In this document: positions 9,998 to 19,622 of the stretch, one piece after another | Numbering within the stretch: the first letter of the stretch is position 1 | Layout of the letters: the number at the start of each line of letters is the position of its first letter | Assembly (NCBI RefSeq): GCF_019733395.1 | Contig: NZ_JAIHOO010000001.1 | Location: forward strand, 3,410,501 to 3,474,500 | DNA length: 64,000 nucleotides | Direction of reading: 5' to 3' | Origin: Lysobacter sp. BMK333-48F3 | Lineage (GTDB): Bacteria > Pseudomonadota > Gammaproteobacteria > Xanthomonadales > Xanthomonadaceae | Notes under the pieces: model-generated | The model's database searches: none | The model's input: only the letters and a program-made list of their open reading frames with translations | Told to the model about the DNA's origin: nothing | Position numbers and translations under genes: made by a program

Positions 9998-11023
9998 TTA
10001 CAACGGTCGCTTGCCGGGATCGCCTGCCACTTCTCGCACCAGCTTGGGCACCAGGTAGCCGGAAATGCGCGCCGCCAGGGCGCGGTGCAGGGCCAGGGCG
10101 CGCTCGTCGGAGACCTCGAAATGGGCCGATCCCTGGACCCGGTCGAGCTGGTGCAGGTAGTAGGGCAGCACGCCGGCGGCGTAGCTGCGCTCGCTCAGCG
10201 CGGCCAGGGCGTCGACGTCGTCGTTGACCCCGCGCAGCAGGACCGCCTGATTGAGCAAAGTGGCGCCGGCGGCGCGCAAGCGGGCCATCGCCGCGTCGAC
10301 CGAGGCGTCGAATTCGGCGGCGTGGTTGGCGTGCAGGACCACCGCGACCGGCCAGGGCAGGCCGCGCAGCCAGGCGCTCAGCTCGGCGTCGACGCGCTCG
10401 GGCAGGACCACCGGCAGGCGGGTGTGCACGCGCAGGCGGCGGATGTGCGGCACCGCGGCCAGGGCCTGGGTCAGCTCGGCCAGCTTGGGCGTGGCCAGCG
10501 ACCAGGGGTCGCCGCCGGACAGGATCACTTCGTCGATGCCGGGGTCGGCGGCGATCGCCGCGACCGCCTCGCGCCAGCCGGCCGCGGCCGCGGTTTCCTC
10601 GGCATAGGGGAAATGGCGGCGGAAGCAGTAGCGGCAGTGGATCGCGCAACTGCCGGTGGCGATCAGCAGGGCGCGGCCGCGGTATTTGCGGATCACCCCG
10701 TGGCCGGCCTTGGCCGCGCCGTCGCCGACCGCGTCCAGGCTGAAACCGGGCATCGGCCGCAGTTCCTCGTCCAGCGGCAGGACCTGGCGCAGCAGCGGGT
10801 CGGCCGGATCGCCGTGGCGCATGCGGGCGACGAAGCCGCGCGGCACCCGCAGCGGGAACTGGGCCGCGGCCTGGTCGGATAGTCCCAGCGCGGCCTGCTC
10901 CAGGCCGAGCAGGGACAGCAGCTCGCGCGGGTCGCGCAGGGCCTCGCGCCAGGCCGCCTGCCAGCGTGCGCCGGGGCGGTCGGGGGCGGGCGGCTGCATC
11001 GGGGCCGGGGCTGCGGTTATCAT
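9998..11023 (-). CDS. epmB: EF-P beta-lysylation protein EpmB (lysine 2,3-aminomutase-like)
   Basis: A radical-SAM enzyme of 341 residues with the CxxxCxxC cluster motif in [15 protein letters not shown], followed by GWREAV and the ILSGGDPW segment. EpmB converts lysine to (R)-beta-lysine for attachment to elongation factor P by EpmA. It is divergent from efp with 234 bp between them, so the enzyme sits next to its target's gene. The start at 11023 (MITAAPAP) is the last plausible one; longer readings run through the shared promoter region. Confidence 0.93.
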   Translation of the reverse strand: MITAAPAPMQPPAPDRPGARWQAAWREALRDPRELLSLLGLEQAALGLSDQAAAQFPLRVPRGFVARMRHGDPADPLLRQVLPLDEELRPMPGFSLDAVGDGAAKAGHGVIRKYRGRALLIATGSCAIHCRYCFRRHFPYAEETAAAAGWREAVAAIAADPGIDEVILSGGDPWSLATPKLAELTQALAAVPHIRRLRVHTRLPVVLPERVDAELSAWLRGLPWPVAVVLHANHAAEFDASVDAAMARLRAAGATLLNQAVLLRGVNDDVDALAALSERSYAAGVLPYYLHQLDRVQGSAHFEVSDERALALHRALAARISGYLVPKLVREVAGDPGKRPL

Positions 11024-11257
11024 GTCGGGCTGATTAGGGTGGCCGGATCTGCCGGCGCCGGCCCGGGCCGTAGGCCGGGGCGGCGCGCAGCCCGACATTC
11101 TAGCCTTACCCGTCCGATCGCGGTTTCTAGCGACGGATCCCAGCGGCGGATCCAAGCGGCAGCGGGCCCAGCGGCGGACCCGGGCGATGCGCCCGGGCGC
11201 CGGCCGCGGGCGCGGGGCGCCGCCTCATTACTTTCCAAATTCGCAGGAGCTTCAAGC

Positions 11258-11824
11258 ATGGCCAGCTTAGGCATGAACGACGTCAAGACCGGACAGAAGA
11301 TCCTGGTCAACAACGACCCGTGCATCATCACCGAGACCGAGTACGTCAAGCCGGGCAAGGGCCAGGCCTTCACCCGCGTCAAGTACCGCAGCATCAAGTC
11401 GGGCCGGGTGGTCGAAATGACCATGAAGGCCACCGACAACGTCGAGCAGGCGGACGTGGTCGATACCGACATGCAGTACCTGTACTCGGACGGCGAGTAC
11501 TGGCACTTCATGAACCAGGAGTCCTTCGAGCAGGTCCAGGCCGACAAGGCCGGCATGGGCGGCGCCGAGAAGTGGCTCAAGGGCGAGGAAGAGTGCGTGG
11601 TGACGCTGTGGAACGGCGTGCCGATCGCGGTCCAGCCGCCGAACTTCGTCGAGCTGAAGATCACCGAAACCGATCCGGGCGTGCGCGGCGACACCTCGGG
11701 CGGCGGCGGCAAGCCGGCGACCCTGGAAACCGGCGCGGTGGTGCGCGTGCCGCTGTTCGTCGGCCAGGAAGAAATGATCAAGGTCGACACCCGCTCGGGC
11801 GAGTACGTCAGCCGAGTGAAGTGA
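11258..11824 (+). CDS. efp: Elongation factor P
   Basis: A protein of 188 residues with the three beta-barrel domains of EF-P. The modified lysine is K34 in the loop VKPGKGQAF, which fits beta-lysylation by EpmA/EpmB. The C-terminal signature [20 protein letters not shown] is complete. EF-P relieves ribosome stalling at polyproline. The start at 11258 follows GCAGGAGC at suitable distance. epmA is not in this window. Confidence 0.97.
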   Translation: MASLGMNDVKTGQKILVNNDPCIITETEYVKPGKGQAFTRVKYRSIKSGRVVEMTMKATDNVEQADVVDTDMQYLYSDGEYWHFMNQESFEQVQADKAGMGGAEKWLKGEEECVVTLWNGVPIAVQPPNFVELKITETDPGVRGDTSGGGGKPATLETGAVVRVPLFVGQEEMIKVDTRSGEYVSRVK

Positions 11825-12120
11825 TCGAGTGAAGTGATACGGTCCGGTCCGCGACCGCCGCCGGCGGTCGCGGGCGGCCGCGATCGCGCCGCGGCGTACG
11901 CTCGCGGCGCGGTTTGCCGGCATTGCCGCTTTCGCCGCCGCCCGCGCGGCGCGGGCGAGGGCGGCGCACAATGCGTTGCGGCGCCGGTCGCCGTTTTGCG
12001 GCGCTCGCGGGCGCCGCGCAGCAGTCAGCACGACCCGTACGCGGACGGCGACCCCGGCCGCGTTTTCGCAACACCCGGCCGACCCGGCCTCGGGCGGTCC
12101 GGCCATCCGAGCGAGCGCAG

Positions 12121-13455
12121 ATGACCAGCGAACCCCAAGCCATTGCCTGCGACCTGTTGATCGAAGCGGGCTGGGTGGTGCCGGTCGAGCCGCATGCGGT
12201 GGTGCTGGAAGCCCACGCCGTCGCGGTGCGCGGCAGCCAGATCCTCGACGTGCTGCCGATCGCCCAGGCGCGGGCGCGCTACGCGCCGGCCGAGACGGTC
12301 TCGCGCCCGGACGCGGCGCTGATCCCGGGCCTGGTCAACGCCCACACCCACAACCCGATGACCCTGCTGCGCGGCATCGCCGACGACCTGCCGCTGATGG
12401 AATGGCTGCAAGGCCATATCTGGCCGGTCGAGGCGGCGGTGATCGGGCCGCAGTTCGTCGAGGACGGCATCGCCCTGGCGATCGCCGAGATGCTGCGCGG
12501 CGGCACCACCTGCGCCAACGAGAACTATTTCTTCCCCGACGTGCAGGCCGCGGTGTACAAGCGCCACGGCTTCCGCGCCCGGGTCGGCCTGCCGGTGATC
12601 GATTTCCCGACCGCCTGGGCCAAGAGCTCGGACGAGTATTTCGATCGCGCCGGCGAAGTGCACGACCTGTGGCGCGACGATCCGCTGGTCGCGACCGCGT
12701 TCGCGCCGCATGCGCCGTACACGGTCAGCGATGCGAACTTCGAGCGCATCCGCATGCTCGCCGACCAGCTCGACCTGCCGGTCCACCTGCACACCCACGA
12801 GACCGCGCAGGAAGTCGCCGACTCGATCAAGCTGCACGGCCAGCGTCCGCTGGCGCGGCTGGACCGGCTCGGCCTGGTCAGCGACCGCCTGATCGCGGTG
12901 CACATGACCCAGCTCACCGACGCCGAGATCGAGCTGTGCGCGCAGCGCGGAGTCAGCGTGGTGCACTGCCCGGAATCCAACCTCAAGCTGGCCTCGGGCT
13001 TCTGCCCGGCCTGCAAGCTTGAGCGCGCCGGGGTCAACCTGGCGATCGGCACCGACGGCTGCGCCAGCAACAACGACCTGGACATGTTCGGCGAGACCCG
13101 CACCGCGGCGCTGCTGGCCAAGGCCGTGGCCGACGACGCCAAGGCGCTGGATGCGTTCCGCGCGCTGCGCGCGGCGACCCTCGGCGGCGCGCGCGCGCTC
13201 GGCTACGAAACCCGGATCGGTTCGATCGAGGCCGGCAAGCAGGCCGACCTGGTCTGCGTCGATCTGTCGCAGTTGGAGACCCAGCCGCTGCACCACGTGG
13301 TTTCGCAGCTGATCTACGCCACCGGCCGGCACCAGGTCAGCGACGTCTGGATCGCCGGCCGCGCCAAGCTGCGCGAGCGCGTGCTGGTCGACATCGACGT
13401 CGCCGGCCTGCTCGCCAACGCGCGCCAGTGGCGCGAGCGCATCGCCGCGATTTGA
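12121..13455 (+). CDS. mtaD: TRZ/ATZ family amidohydrolase, 5-methylthioadenosine/S-adenosylhomocysteine deaminase
   Basis: An amidohydrolase of 444 residues. The metal ligands are visible as HTH in NAHTHNPMTLLRG, His in LHTHET, and Asp in GTDGCASNNDLDMF. The GTDGxASNNDLDM and PVHLHTHE blocks are typical of MTA/SAH deaminases, which release ammonia to give the inosine derivatives in methylthioadenosine salvage. In-frame codons upstream of 12121 exist but are unlike the family. It precedes ubiG by 150 bp and may be transcribed with it. Confidence 0.85.
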   Translation: MTSEPQAIACDLLIEAGWVVPVEPHAVVLEAHAVAVRGSQILDVLPIAQARARYAPAETVSRPDAALIPGLVNAHTHNPMTLLRGIADDLPLMEWLQGHIWPVEAAVIGPQFVEDGIALAIAEMLRGGTTCANENYFFPDVQAAVYKRHGFRARVGLPVIDFPTAWAKSSDEYFDRAGEVHDLWRDDPLVATAFAPHAPYTVSDANFERIRMLADQLDLPVHLHTHETAQEVADSIKLHGQRPLARLDRLGLVSDRLIAVHMTQLTDAEIELCAQRGVSVVHCPESNLKLASGFCPACKLERAGVNLAIGTDGCASNNDLDMFGETRTAALLAKAVADDAKALDAFRALRAATLGGARALGYETRIGSIEAGKQADLVCVDLSQLETQPLHHVVSQLIYATGRHQVSDVWIAGRAKLRERVLVDIDVAGLLANARQWRERIAAI

Positions 13456-13605
13456 GCGGACGGGCGCTCGCGCGGCGTTAACACCGCGGCCCGGGCGCTT
13501 GGCCACACTAAGGCGGCGGCGGACCCGGTCCGGCGCCCGACAGGCGAGGGGCCGATCGCGCGCCCGCGCCGCCACCGACCGGCAACGGTCCGAACGGTAA
13601 CGAAC

Positions 13606-14385
13606 ATGAGCGCTCACAGCACCTCCCCCCATTCCGGCGACACGCACGACACCGGTGACACCGGGTCCGCGAGCGGCCGCGACAATTTCAGCCAGGCCGA
13701 ACTGGACAAATTCGGCGCCCTCGCCAATCGCTGGTGGGACCCGCAAGGCCCGCAGAAGCCGTTGCATGCGATGAACCCGGCGCGGTTGGGCTATGTCGCC
13801 CAGCGCGTGCCATTGCGCGAGGCGCAGGTGCTCGACGTCGGCTGCGGCGGCGGCCTGCTCAGCGAGGCGCTGGCCGCCTCCGGCGCGCAGGTGATCGCGA
13901 TCGACCTGGCGCCGGAACTGATCAAGGTCGCCAAGCTGCACCGGCTGGAAACCGGGGTCGCGGTCGATTACCGGCTGCAGTCGGTGGAAACCCTGGCCGA
14001 GGAAATGCCGGGCCGCTTCGATGCGGTCACCTGCATGGAAATGCTCGAGCACGTGCCCGACCCGGCGGCGATCGTGCGCGCCTGCGCCAGGCTGCTCAAG
14101 CCCGGCGGGCGGCTGTTCCTGTCCACCCTCAACCGCACCCCGGCGGCGTTCGCGCTGGCCATCGTCGGCGCCGAATACGTCGCCCGCGTGCTGCCCAAGG
14201 GCACCCACCAGTACCGCGATTTCATCAAGCCGTCCGAACTGGCGGCGTGGCTGCGCGAAGCCGAACTGCAGCTGGAAGACGTCAGCGGCCTGATGTACGA
14301 GCCCTGGCGCAACGCGGCGCGGGTGATCTCGCGCACCGACATCAACTACCTGGCCTGCGCGCGCAAGCCCGGGGACGCGGCATGA
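13606..14385 (+). CDS. ubiG: Ubiquinone biosynthesis O-methyltransferase UbiG
   Basis: A class I SAM methyltransferase of 259 residues. [20 protein letters not shown] is the family N-terminus. [13 protein letters not shown] is motif I, and [14 protein letters not shown] is the UbiG-specific C-terminal block. It catalyses the two O-methylations of ubiquinone synthesis. Its stop codon overlaps the gph start (ATGA), so the two are translationally coupled. Confidence 0.95.
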   Translation: MSAHSTSPHSGDTHDTGDTGSASGRDNFSQAELDKFGALANRWWDPQGPQKPLHAMNPARLGYVAQRVPLREAQVLDVGCGGGLLSEALAASGAQVIAIDLAPELIKVAKLHRLETGVAVDYRLQSVETLAEEMPGRFDAVTCMEMLEHVPDPAAIVRACARLLKPGGRLFLSTLNRTPAAFALAIVGAEYVARVLPKGTHQYRDFIKPSELAAWLREAELQLEDVSGLMYEPWRNAARVISRTDINYLACARKPGDAA

Positions 14386-15077
14386 GCGCGGCCGCGCAGT
14401 CCGCCGCGACCGCCTTCCCGAAGGCGGCGCTGTTCGATCTCGACGGCACCCTGCTCGACAGCGCGCCGGACATGCTTGCGGTCGCCAACCGCATGCGCGC
14501 GGCGCGCGGGGTCGGCCCGATGCCGCTCGACGCGCTGCGCCCGCACGTGTCCAAGGGCGCGCGGGCGATGCTCGGCGCGGCGTTCCCGGAGCTGGACGCC
14601 GCAGGGCGCGACGGCCTGGTGGGCGAATTCCTGGATCTGTACGAGGCCGAACTCGGCCTGCACGGCGCGCCGTTCGCCGGAGTCGAGGCGATGCTGGCCA
14701 AGCTCGAGGCCGCCGGCTGCGCCTGGGGCATCGTCACCAACAAGCCCGAATACCTGGCGCGCAAGCTGATGCCGCTGCTGGGCTGGGAAACCCGTTGCGC
14801 GGTGCTGATCGGCGGCGACACCCTGGCCGCGCGCAAGCCCGATCCGCTGCCGTTGACCGTGGCGGCCGAGCGCATCGGCCTGGCCGCGGCGGACTGCGTC
14901 TACGTCGGCGACGACGAGCGCGACATCCTCGCCGCGCGCGCCGCCGGCATGGCCTCGGTGGCCGCGCTGTGGGGCTACCGCCTCGACCACGACGATCCGC
15001 TGTCCTGGCGGGCCGACGTCATGCTCGAGACGCCGACGCAATTGCTCGAGCCTGGCGCATGGCCGGCGACGCGATGA
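14382..15077 (+). CDS. gph: Phosphoglycolate phosphatase, HAD family
   Basis: A protein of 231 residues with HAD motif [10 protein letters not shown], motif II at IVTNK, the Lys at ARKPDPLP and motif [10 protein letters not shown]. Gph removes 2-phosphoglycolate made during DNA repair. The ubiG-gph arrangement with an ATGA overlap is common in Xanthomonadaceae. Its stop overlaps the next gene's start at 15074. Confidence 0.92.
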   Translation: MSAAAQSAATAFPKAALFDLDGTLLDSAPDMLAVANRMRAARGVGPMPLDALRPHVSKGARAMLGAAFPELDAAGRDGLVGEFLDLYEAELGLHGAPFAGVEAMLAKLEAAGCAWGIVTNKPEYLARKLMPLLGWETRCAVLIGGDTLAARKPDPLPLTVAAERIGLAAADCVYVGDDERDILAARAAGMASVAALWGYRLDHDDPLSWRADVMLETPTQLLEPGAWPATR

Positions 15078-15814
15078 ACCTCGCCGCCGGCGAGGCCGAC
15101 GAGCAGGCGCTGCACGAATTCGCCGGCAAGTGGCGCGCGCGCTGGCCGGAGTGGGCGGTGGCCGAAGTGTTCGTGCCGCGCGCCGAGCGCGCCACCGCGC
15201 TGGCCTGGGCGGCGCTGCAGCAGGAATTGACCGACGCCGCCTGGGGCGGCAGCGACGCCGCGCCGGGCGAGGCCAAGCTCGGCTGGTGGATGGAGGAGCT
15301 GCAGGGTTGGACCCAGGGGCGGCGCCGCCACCCGCTCGGCCTGGCCCTGCAACGCCGGCCGGCGCCCTGGGCGGCGCTGGCGGCGGCCCTGCCGGGGCTG
15401 CGCGACAGCCGCGAGCGCCCCGGCGACCGCAACGAGGCCTACGACGGCCTGCGCCCGCTGGCCGAGGCGGTCGCCGCGGTCGATGCGGCCCTGTTCGAAC
15501 TGGTGCCCGGTCAGTTGCCGGTCGCTGCGGTGCCGGCGATCCAGGCCGCGCTGCTGGAAGCGCGGCTGCTGCTGCAGGGCGACGCGGCCGTGCCGTTGAG
15601 CCTGGTCGCACGGACCCTGGCCCGCCCGGGCGAGGGCGCGGCGGCCGAATGGGGCCGGGAACTGCTGGCCCAATGGCCGCACGGCGGCGGCGCGACCGTG
15701 CCGCGGCGGCTGTGGACGGCCCTGGCCCGGACCCGCCTGCAGCGCGGCGATGCGGCCCGGCCGTTGTCGCCGTGGGCGGCCTTGCTGGCGGCCTGGCGCG
15801 GGGCCCGCAACTGA
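15074..15814 (+). CDS. Squalene/phytoene synthase-like protein (degenerate)
   Basis: Overlaps the gph stop by ATGA. The segment GEAKLGWWMEELQGW followed by RRRHPLGLAL matches the xKLxWWREEL...HPLxxAL block of the squalene/phytoene synthase fold. The paired Asp-rich motifs (DxxxD) needed to bind prenyl diphosphates are not evident: the corresponding C-terminal stretch is an Ala/Leu-rich helix with RDSRERPGDRNEAYDGLR. It is probably a non-catalytic or assembly-factor relative rather than a carotenoid or hopanoid synthase. Function unknown. An alternative start at 15059 adds five residues. Confidence 0.65.
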   Translation: MNLAAGEADEQALHEFAGKWRARWPEWAVAEVFVPRAERATALAWAALQQELTDAAWGGSDAAPGEAKLGWWMEELQGWTQGRRRHPLGLALQRRPAPWAALAAALPGLRDSRERPGDRNEAYDGLRPLAEAVAAVDAALFELVPGQLPVAAVPAIQAALLEARLLLQGDAAVPLSLVARTLARPGEGAAAEWGRELLAQWPHGGGATVPRRLWTALARTRLQRGDAARPLSPWAALLAAWRGARN

Positions 15815-15903
15815 GCGTTGCAGGGCCGGGGCCGGGCCGGCGGCCCCCCAGCCGCTAGAATGGCGGCGTTGCGTTCCCCCCACGCGCCCCCATCTCAGCC
15901 GTC

Positions 15904-16842
15904 GTGAATCCTCCCAACGCTCCTGCGCTCAAGCCCGTCCTGCCCGATGTCGCCTTCGATGCCGCCGCCGCGGCGCGGCCGCTCGACTGGGTGGGCATGT
16001 CCAACATCGCCCTGCCGCTGCGCGTCGCCGCCGGCGACGGCAGCGTCATCCAGGTGCCGGCCTCGGTCGACGTCGCGGTCGACCTGCGCAATGCCGACGC
16101 GCGCGGCATCCACATGTCGCGCATGTACCTGCACCTGCAGCACGCGTTCGCCAGTGAGACGGTGACCCCGGCCGGCCTGCGCCGCGCCCTGCAGAGCCTG
16201 ATCGACGGCCAGGGCGGCCTGTCCGGCGCCGCGCGCCTGAGCCTGCGCTACGAACAACTGCTGCTGCGTCCGGCGCTGGCCAGCCACAACGCCGGCTGGA
16301 AGCGCTATCCGGTCGAGATCGATGCGCGCCTGATCGACGGTCACCTGCACCTGGGCCTGCGCTTCGCGGTCGAGTACTCCAGCACCTGTCCGGCGTCGGC
16401 GGCGCTGTCGCGCCAGCTCAACGCGGCGCGTTTCGCCGCCGATTTCGCCGCCGCGCATCCGCTGTCGACCGCGGTGGTCGGCGACTGGCTGGCCTCCGAG
16501 CGCGGCCTGGCGGCGACGCCGCACGCGCAGCGCAGCCGCGCCGACGTGCGGGTCGAACTGCGTCCGGCGTTCGACGAACTGCCGCTGGTGGCGTTGATCG
16601 ACGCGATCGAGCAGGCGCTGGGCACGCCGGTGCAGACCGCGGTCAAGCGCGAAGACGAGCAGGCTTTCGCCAAGCTCAACGCCGAGAACCTGATGTTCTG
16701 CGAAGACGCCGCGCGCCGGGTCGCCGCGGCGCTGTCGCGCGACGCGCGGATCGAGCGCTTCGACGCCGAGGTCGCGCATTTCGAAAGCCTGCACGCGCAC
16801 GATGCGGTGGCGCGGGTGACCGGGCAGGGCGCGCGCGACTGA
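15904..16842 (+). CDS. folE2: GTP cyclohydrolase FolE2 (type IB)
   Basis: A protein of 312 residues with DVAVDLRNADARGIHMSRMY, the FolE2 N-terminal signature, and the metal-ligand cysteine in YSSTCPASAALSRQL. FolE2 makes 7,8-dihydroneopterin triphosphate for folate and queuosine synthesis and can use metals other than zinc, so it is often expressed under zinc limitation; no Zur box was identified here. The start is GTG at 15904, 89 bp after the preceding gene. Confidence 0.93.
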   Translation: MNPPNAPALKPVLPDVAFDAAAAARPLDWVGMSNIALPLRVAAGDGSVIQVPASVDVAVDLRNADARGIHMSRMYLHLQHAFASETVTPAGLRRALQSLIDGQGGLSGAARLSLRYEQLLLRPALASHNAGWKRYPVEIDARLIDGHLHLGLRFAVEYSSTCPASAALSRQLNAARFAADFAAAHPLSTAVVGDWLASERGLAATPHAQRSRADVRVELRPAFDELPLVALIDAIEQALGTPVQTAVKREDEQAFAKLNAENLMFCEDAARRVAAALSRDARIERFDAEVAHFESLHAHDAVARVTGQGARD

Positions 16843-17039
16843 ACCCGCGCGTCGCCGCCGGCGCGCGTCGCCGGTAACGATCTGCATAATTGCGGCGGGC
16901 GCCGCGCTTCCTCGCTCGGCAATGTGTCGAGGCGTGTGCCAGCGCACAGATTGGTGCGCCAAATCGTGACGCTACCCACCCCCGGCCGGCGCACCGCATC
17001 GGCTATGCTCGGATCATTGGATCAGTGACCGGATGGGGC

Positions 17040-18758
17040 ATGGGGAAACCCTGGCGTCGGAGCTGGCAGACCCTGTTGGCTCTGCTGGCCATGTGGGTGG
17101 CGGCGATCGCGTCGGCGCAATCCCCGGGGCTGTCCTCGTCCGACCCTCCGGCCTTTCGCGCGCCCGCTTTCGGCCTGGCCCGGCTCGGCCAGGACCCGGT
17201 GCCGGCGCGCGTGCTCGCCGGCGAATTCGACCATGCCTTCGAAGCCGTGTCCGGCAACGAGATCGCCGCGCCGCCGCGGCAGCCGACCTGGTGGCGGCTC
17301 AGCCTGCTCGGCGAGCTCAGCGCCGCGGCCGCGCCGCAACTGGTGGTCGGCCAGCCGAACCGGCGCGTGATCGAGCTATGGCGCCCCGGCGACGCGGTGC
17401 CGCTGCGCCGTTCGATCTACGGCCCCGACACCGACTTCGACCATTCGACCCGGTTCGTGGTGTTTCCCTTGCACGAAATGCGCCGGGGCGAGGTCTTGTA
17501 CCTGCGCCTGCAGACCGTCGATTCGACCAAGTCCAAGCTGGCGTTCGCGCCGCTGGCCCAGGTGCATCGCCAGGACATGCTGCACGTCGGCCTGCGCAGC
17601 GTGGTGCTGACCGCGCTGGGGGTGGCAGCGGTGCTGGCGTTCGGCTTCTGGGCCGGATTGCGCGAGCGCGGGTACGCCTACCTGGGCCTGACCCTGGTGC
17701 TGCAGATCCTGACCCTGACCGCCGACGGCGGCGAGATGCGCGCGGTGCCGTGGCTGAGCCAGATCGCCCCGGACGGACGCACCAACGTCGTGCTCAACAC
17801 CGCCGCGGTGCTGGCCAGCATCCGCTTTCTGATCTTCTTCCTCGGCCTGCGCACCAGTCAGCCGCGGATCGCGCGGATCCTGGATTACTGCAGCATTTCG
17901 CTCGGCGCGCTGCTGGTGGTGTCGGTGTTCCGGACCTGGAAGCACAGCGCGCTGTACGGCAACCTCAACCTGCTGCTGGTGATCGCGCTGGTGCTGTACT
18001 GCACCGCGGTGGCCACCCGCCGCCGCCAGCGCGAGGCCTACTTCCTGCTGCTGGTCTGGACCCCGCTGATGGCGGTGCTGGTGGTGCGGGTCGGCGCTAT
18101 CCACCAATGGTGGCCGGAATACGCCTGGCTCGAATACGCCTTCCCGGTCGGCCTGGCGTTCGGCGGGCTCGGCCTGCTGCTCGGCCTGACCTCGAAGCTG
18201 CAACAGCTGCGCCGCGACCGCGACACCGCCAACCGGCTCGCCACCTACGACAGCCTGACCGGGGCGATGACCCGCGCGGCGATCTCGCAGAGCCTGCGCG
18301 GCGCGGTCGAAAGCGCGCACCGTTCGCACCGGCCGATGTCGGTGGTGTTCTTCGATATCGATCACTTCAAGCGCATCAACGACGAGCACGGCCACCGGGT
18401 CGGCGACGAAACCCTGCGCATCGTCTCGCTGCGCACCCGCAACCGCCTGCGCGCCTACGACCTGTTCGGCCGTTACGGCGGCGACGAAGTGCTGGTGGTG
18501 CTGGCCGACACCCAGTTGCGCGACGCGGTGCGGGTGGCCGAGCACTTGCGCGAATCGGTCAGCGGCAGCCCGCTGTCGATCGACGGCCGATTGTTGCCGG
18601 TCAGCCTGAGCCTGGGCGTGGCCGAACTGCTGCCGGGCGAGACCCCGGAGCAATTGCTCGAGCGCGCCGACGCCGCGCTGTACGCGAGCAAGTCGGCCGG
18701 CCGCGACCGGGTCACCGGACACACCAACGAGCCGGCCGAAACCGAGGCGGTGTCGTGA
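17040..18758 (+). CDS. Membrane diguanylate cyclase with 7TM sensor (7TMR-DISM type)
   Basis: A signal peptide (about residues 1-27, ending ASAQ) is followed by a periplasmic beta-rich domain (about 30-190), seven membrane helices (about 190-400) and a C-terminal GGDEF domain (about 420-560). The active site reads RYGGDEVLV, so the final Phe of GGDEF is Val but the catalytic residues remain. An RxxD product-inhibition site (RAYD) lies five residues upstream. It is expected to make cyclic di-GMP in response to a periplasmic ligand. The next gene starts inside its stop codon. Confidence 0.88.
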   Translation: MGKPWRRSWQTLLALLAMWVAAIASAQSPGLSSSDPPAFRAPAFGLARLGQDPVPARVLAGEFDHAFEAVSGNEIAAPPRQPTWWRLSLLGELSAAAAPQLVVGQPNRRVIELWRPGDAVPLRRSIYGPDTDFDHSTRFVVFPLHEMRRGEVLYLRLQTVDSTKSKLAFAPLAQVHRQDMLHVGLRSVVLTALGVAAVLAFGFWAGLRERGYAYLGLTLVLQILTLTADGGEMRAVPWLSQIAPDGRTNVVLNTAAVLASIRFLIFFLGLRTSQPRIARILDYCSISLGALLVVSVFRTWKHSALYGNLNLLLVIALVLYCTAVATRRRQREAYFLLLVWTPLMAVLVVRVGAIHQWWPEYAWLEYAFPVGLAFGGLGLLLGLTSKLQQLRRDRDTANRLATYDSLTGAMTRAAISQSLRGAVESAHRSHRPMSVVFFDIDHFKRINDEHGHRVGDETLRIVSLRTRNRLRAYDLFGRYGGDEVLVVLADTQLRDAVRVAEHLRESVSGSPLSIDGRLLPVSLSLGVAELLPGETPEQLLERADAALYASKSAGRDRVTGHTNEPAETEAVS

Positions 18759-19600
18759 ACTTCGAGCGCAGCCGGCCGGCTTTGTGCGCGCCGGCGCAAC
18801 TGCGCACCGGCGACGTGCTGCTGCTGCGCCATCGCAACGAGCTGGCGCGGCTGTACGCCTGGCTCGGCGACAGCGACTACGACCACATCACCCTGGTCGG
18901 CCGCGCCGGCTGCCTGATCGAGCTGGGCGCGGACGGGGTGAGCGAACCGGCGCTGGCCGAGCGCCTGGCCGATCCCGACCTGAGCGCCGCCGAAGTGCGC
19001 CGGCCGCAGGCCGGCGGCGAGGCGGCGCAGGACACCGACCGCATCGCCGTGCTCGCCCATGCGCTGTCGCTGCGCAAGCCGGTCCATGCCGGCGACCCCC
19101 TGCGCGCGCTCGGCGTGCTGGCCGCGCTGCGCGAGCGCGACTGGCCGGCCCGGCCCAGCCTGCGCCGGGTCTTGCACGAGGCCTTGCGCCGCGTCGCCGA
19201 GGCCGACGCGCAGGCGATGACCGCGAGCGAATTCGTCTACCGCTGCCTGGCCGAGAATCCGGTCCACGGGCGCGGCGGGCCGGGATGGCGCCTGCCGCCG
19301 GTGCCGGCGCGGAGCCTGCCGTGCCCGGAGTTGGACGAAGCGGCGCTGTGGGCCCGGGTCGAGCCCTGGTTGCCGGCGTCGCGGCGCTGCGACTGGGCGA
19401 CGGCGAGCGCCGAGGCGCCGATCGGCGAGGCCGGGTTCGCGGTGGCGCTGGCCCAGGCCCGCGCGCGGCTGGGCCTGATCGCGACCGGCGCCGGCCTGCT
19501 CGCGGCCGGGCCGCGGGTCGCCAATCCGAAATGGCTGCGGTTGCGCGAGCTGGAGCTGTCGCCCTCGCTGCCGGCGCTGGGCGCGCTGCTGGCGAACTGA
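18755..19600 (+). CDS. Unknown protein, possible permuted papain-like (YiiX/NlpC-type) fold
   Basis: The GTG start overlaps the cyclase stop codon (GTGA), so the two genes are coupled. The N-terminal TGDVLLLRHRNELARL...YDHITLVGRAG resembles the first strand and catalytic-His region of YiiX-like permuted NlpC/P60 proteins. The later MTASEFVYRCLAEN resembles their second motif (normally CSEFV), but the nucleophile position carries Ala. If the fold is right, the protein is catalytically dead or uses the nearby Cys. The rest is Ala/Leu/Arg-rich and unrecognised. Confidence 0.65.
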   Translation: MNFERSRPALCAPAQLRTGDVLLLRHRNELARLYAWLGDSDYDHITLVGRAGCLIELGADGVSEPALAERLADPDLSAAEVRRPQAGGEAAQDTDRIAVLAHALSLRKPVHAGDPLRALGVLAALRERDWPARPSLRRVLHEALRRVAEADAQAMTASEFVYRCLAENPVHGRGGPGWRLPPVPARSLPCPELDEAALWARVEPWLPASRRCDWATASAEAPIGEAGFAVALAQARARLGLIATGAGLLAAGPRVANPKWLRLRELELSPSLPALGALLAN

Positions 19601-19622
19601 GCTGCGCCTCCTGAGCTGCGCC

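Noticed and set aside
17033..18754. A plus-strand frame fusing upstream sequence to the gene at 18755
   Set aside because: It is out of frame with the diguanylate cyclase, whose signal peptide, membrane helices and GGDEF motif are clear. Only the part from GTG 18755 is real.
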